DNA from: a bacterium
Lineage (GTDB): Bacteria; JALSQH01
Assembly: GCA_026985515.1 (NCBI GenBank)
Contig: JALSQH010000213.1
Coordinates: 1 to 27,438, forward strand
DNA: 27,438 nt
Direction: 5' to 3'
Part shown: positions 25,344 through 27,438 of the stretch, in pieces
How the letters are laid out: every line of letters begins with the position of its first letter
Numbering within the stretch: the first letter of the stretch is position 1
Made by a program: the position numbers and the translations under genes
The notes under the pieces: generated by a model
Databases searched by the model: none
What the model saw: only the letters and a program-made list of their open reading frames with translations
Told to the model about the DNA's origin: nothing

Positions 25344-27438
25344 TTGAAGAAAATTACAAAAGATGGTTTCAGAAAAACAGAAGAAAATTCTCTGTTAAAT
25401 TATGTTCAGTTGAATTTTTAAGGAAACTTCCTTTTTACCTGATTTCTCTGGAAATTCTCCTCCTTTACAACCTTATCCTTTCACCCACACAACCATTGAC
25501 CAACATGATTATTACCGGACTATTGATTTCCCACTCCCTTTATCTTCTACTTAAAAATTGCGTTGCAATGTGGAAACTCCCCCGTGACACATTTCTCCTC
25601 AAAATGGAGAAAGAACTCTCCATTCCGCATAATCTGCTGAGTTCCGGAGAGACTATAGATGATCCCACCGTAAAAAGGATTCTCATAAAAAAGCTTCAAC
25701 CCCACACAGAGAAAGAGATAAAAATTCTACCACCAGCCATCAAGAAGAATTTAATTGCGACAACTTTAATCTTTTTTTTCACTGTAATCTATTCTCCCTC
25801 AACCTTTTTCAGAATAATTTTTTCATTGAATCAGGAAAAAAGTGGCAGTGGTACTGCAATTGTTAGCTGGGTAACCGACCTGAATTTTGAAATAAAACCT
25901 CCACCCTACACCGGACAGAAACCGTATGAACTTGAAGGTGTGGAAAAAATTCCCCTGCTCATGGGTTCAACGGTGACGATAAAATTCTCAACGACAGTTG
26001 AGGTGGATAAAGCTGAACTGGTTACTCCGGGTGGAAGAAGTATCTACTTCAAAAGGGACGGGGATATTTTTCTCACTTCCTTTACTCCTATTGAAAACGG
26101 GAAGTACAAAATCTTACTTGTAAAAAAGAGTAAAATTTACACCGACTCAACACAACCTTTTTTTGCTCTCAGAGAAGATAAACCTCCTGATGTAAAGATT
26201 CTCAAGCCCGAGAAAAATCTAACTGTAAAACTGGGAGAAAAGGTTGAATTCAGGGTAAGAGTAACTGATAACTATGGTATTCAGAAGTTGAAAGCTGTAA
26301 TGTTAACAGGAAACGAAAAGAAGGAAGAGGAACTGGAGTTAAATGAAGGTGAAAAATATGTTGAGAAAATCTGGTATTTTGACCCGGAAAAGGACGGTTT
26401 TCACGAGGGAGATACGGTGGTCATTCACTTTGAAGCAGAGGATAACAATAGTTTCAACGGACCCGGGATCGGAAAAAGCAGAGAAATAAAAATTGAGATA
26501 TTCAGTCCCGTAAAAGCGCACAGAAAACTGCTCAGAAAGGAACAGCACATCCTCGATCTCTTAGTGGATGCTCTTGATCTCTCCATAAGAATAATTGTTT
26601 ACAATGAGCAAAAGTCAGGGATGTGGAAAAAATTCAGGACTCAGATAATTCAACAGATCAGCATACTGCTACCCGAACTCAGAAATGATCAATTTACTTC
26701 AAAAGAGGTGGTAGCCTTTTTTGAAATCCTCAGGAGAAAACTTGCTTCTCTACCCGTCCCCCGCAAAGGAAAACTAAGAGATATTGAAGTGCTGGAACAT
26801 CTGATACTGAAATTAGATAACCTACTAAAAGATGAAAGATTTCAGCAAATAAGGTTGTATCAGGACCAGATAAATTTCCTGAGGGAAAAGCTACAGGATC
26901 TAATAAATCAGTACAGGCAATCCCATGACCCGGAAATATTTAGGGAGATTGAAGATACCTTGAGAGATCTTCAGCAAAAACTGAGTGAGCTACAGAACTT
27001 CATCAACGAAACAACTCCTTACCACCTTCCAGATCAATTTGTAAACTCTGAGGCATATAGGAATCTCTCCTCAGGAAGATTGAAGAGAGAAATCGAAAAA
27101 TTGAGGAAGAATCTTCAAAATATGGATAAAGAATCGGTAATAAGGGAGGCTGAGGATCTGCTCAGCAAACTCTCCCACTTCAATCAGGCTCTCTCAAAAG
27201 CTGAAGAGAAGTTTTCCGCATCCCTTCAAAGTGTAAATGCACAGCTGCAGCGGCTGGAAAAGGAATTGGAATTCATATCAAAGGAGCACAAAAAGTACAT
27301 GGAATCTCTTCGCCGCTACAACCGGAAGATTTCAAAATCTGCCTCAAAAAGAATAAGAAACATGATCAAAAGGATTCTGGACGAGATGAATTTAAGCATA
27401 CCTTCCTTTTATCTCTACTCACCCCCCATTTCGAAAAG
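25340..27438 (+). CDS. DUF4175-like membrane protein with long coiled coil (3' end cut)
   Basis: The gene is open to the window edge, giving 699 codons without a stop. Three hydrophobic segments lie near residues 31-50, 54-72 and 137-160. A periplasmic beta-rich region follows, with IKPPPYTG at 185-192 and VTDNYGI at 308-314, both typical of DUF4175-type proteins. From about 410 onward the protein is charged and helical, with heptad-like Leu/Glu/Lys/Gln patterns at about 490-660, which suggests long coiled coils. Such proteins are large envelope components of unknown function in Bacteroidota, Alphaproteobacteria and relatives. The start is ATG, overlapping the metallo-hydrolase stop by four bases. 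The family call rests on motif pattern only. Confidence 0.65.
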   Translation, partial: MIEENYKRWFQKNRRKFSVKLCSVEFLRKLPFYLISLEILLLYNLILSPTQPLTNMIITGLLISHSLYLLLKNCVAMWKLPRDTFLLKMEKELSIPHNLLSSGETIDDPTVKRILIKKLQPHTEKEIKILPPAIKKNLIATTLIFFFTVIYSPSTFFRIIFSLNQEKSGSGTAIVSWVTDLNFEIKPPPYTGQKPYELEGVEKIPLLMGSTVTIKFSTTVEVDKAELVTPGGRSIYFKRDGDIFLTSFTPIENGKYKILLVKKSKIYTDSTQPFFALREDKPPDVKILKPEKNLTVKLGEKVEFRVRVTDNYGIQKLKAVMLTGNEKKEEELELNEGEKYVEKIWYFDPEKDGFHEGDTVVIHFEAEDNNSFNGPGIGKSREIKIEIFSPVKAHRKLLRKEQHILDLLVDALDLSIRIIVYNEQKSGMWKKFRTQIIQQISILLPELRNDQFTSKEVVAFFEILRRKLASLPVPRKGKLRDIEVLEHLILKLDNLLKDERFQQIRLYQDQINFLREKLQDLINQYRQSHDPEIFREIEDTLRDLQQKLSELQNFINETTPYHLPDQFVNSEAYRNLSSGRLKREIEKLRKNLQNMDKESVIREAEDLLSKLSHFNQALSKAEEKFSASLQSVNAQLQRLEKELEFISKEHKKYMESLRRYNRKISKSASKRIRNMIKRILDEMNLSIPSFYLYSPPISK

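Overview
The window carries a continuous, minus-strand rif-str informational superoperon (about 1 to 16.6 kb), followed by about 11 kb of envelope and lipid-metabolism genes on both strands. Base composition is moderate to low GC. Several things point to a diderm (Gram-negative) bacterium of the Gracilicutes type: three predicted lipoproteins, an OmpA-type peptidoglycan-binding domain, a predicted outer-membrane barrel, a large SI3-like insertion in the RpoC trigger loop, and an SI2-like coiled-coil insertion in RpoB. PEGA and DUF4175-like proteins are common in FCB-group and related uncultured lineages. I cannot name a genus.

The informational block, in order of transcription (right to left), is tRNA-Thr(TGT), tRNA-Tyr, tRNA-Gly(TCC), tRNA-Thr(GGT), tuf, rpmG, tRNA-Trp, secE, nusG, rplK, rplA, rplJ, rplL, rpoB, rpoC, rpsL, rpsG, fusA and a second tuf cut by the window edge. 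A perfect-consensus promoter (TTGACA-16-TATAAT) precedes the tRNA cluster. A second strong promoter lies between rpoC and rpsL. Three RNA elements sit at expected control points: an L10 leader before rplJ, a long hairpin with a U-tract between rplL and rpoB, and a small hairpin in the rpsL leader. The two tuf copies are identical over all 113 bp that can be compared. tuf also has a third-position base bias quite unlike its neighbours.

Beyond the tRNAs lies a minus-strand lipoprotein Ntn-hydrolase of the C45/AAT type. It is divergent from a plus-strand FadH-like 2,4-dienoyl-CoA reductase, which ends at a perfect 13-bp hairpin terminator. Convergent to that terminator is a minus-strand pair of overlapping lipoprotein genes that share one CsgG/GNA1162-like domain; one of them is fused to an OmpA domain. 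Divergent from the pair is a plus-strand chain of four overlapping genes: acyl-CoA dehydrogenase, PEGA-domain envelope protein, PhnP-like metallo-hydrolase, and a large DUF4175-like membrane/coiled-coil protein that runs off the window. The PEGA gene has no ATG, GTG or TTG that would keep its signal peptide; an ATC codon placed six bases after an AGGAGG is the best candidate start.

No mobile elements, CRISPR arrays or rRNA genes were seen, and no gene-free stretch exceeds about 160 bp. The most unusual points are the non-canonical start, the twin-lipoprotein/OmpA locus with its possibly leaderless mRNA, the overlapping envelope operon, and the aberrant tuf codon choice.
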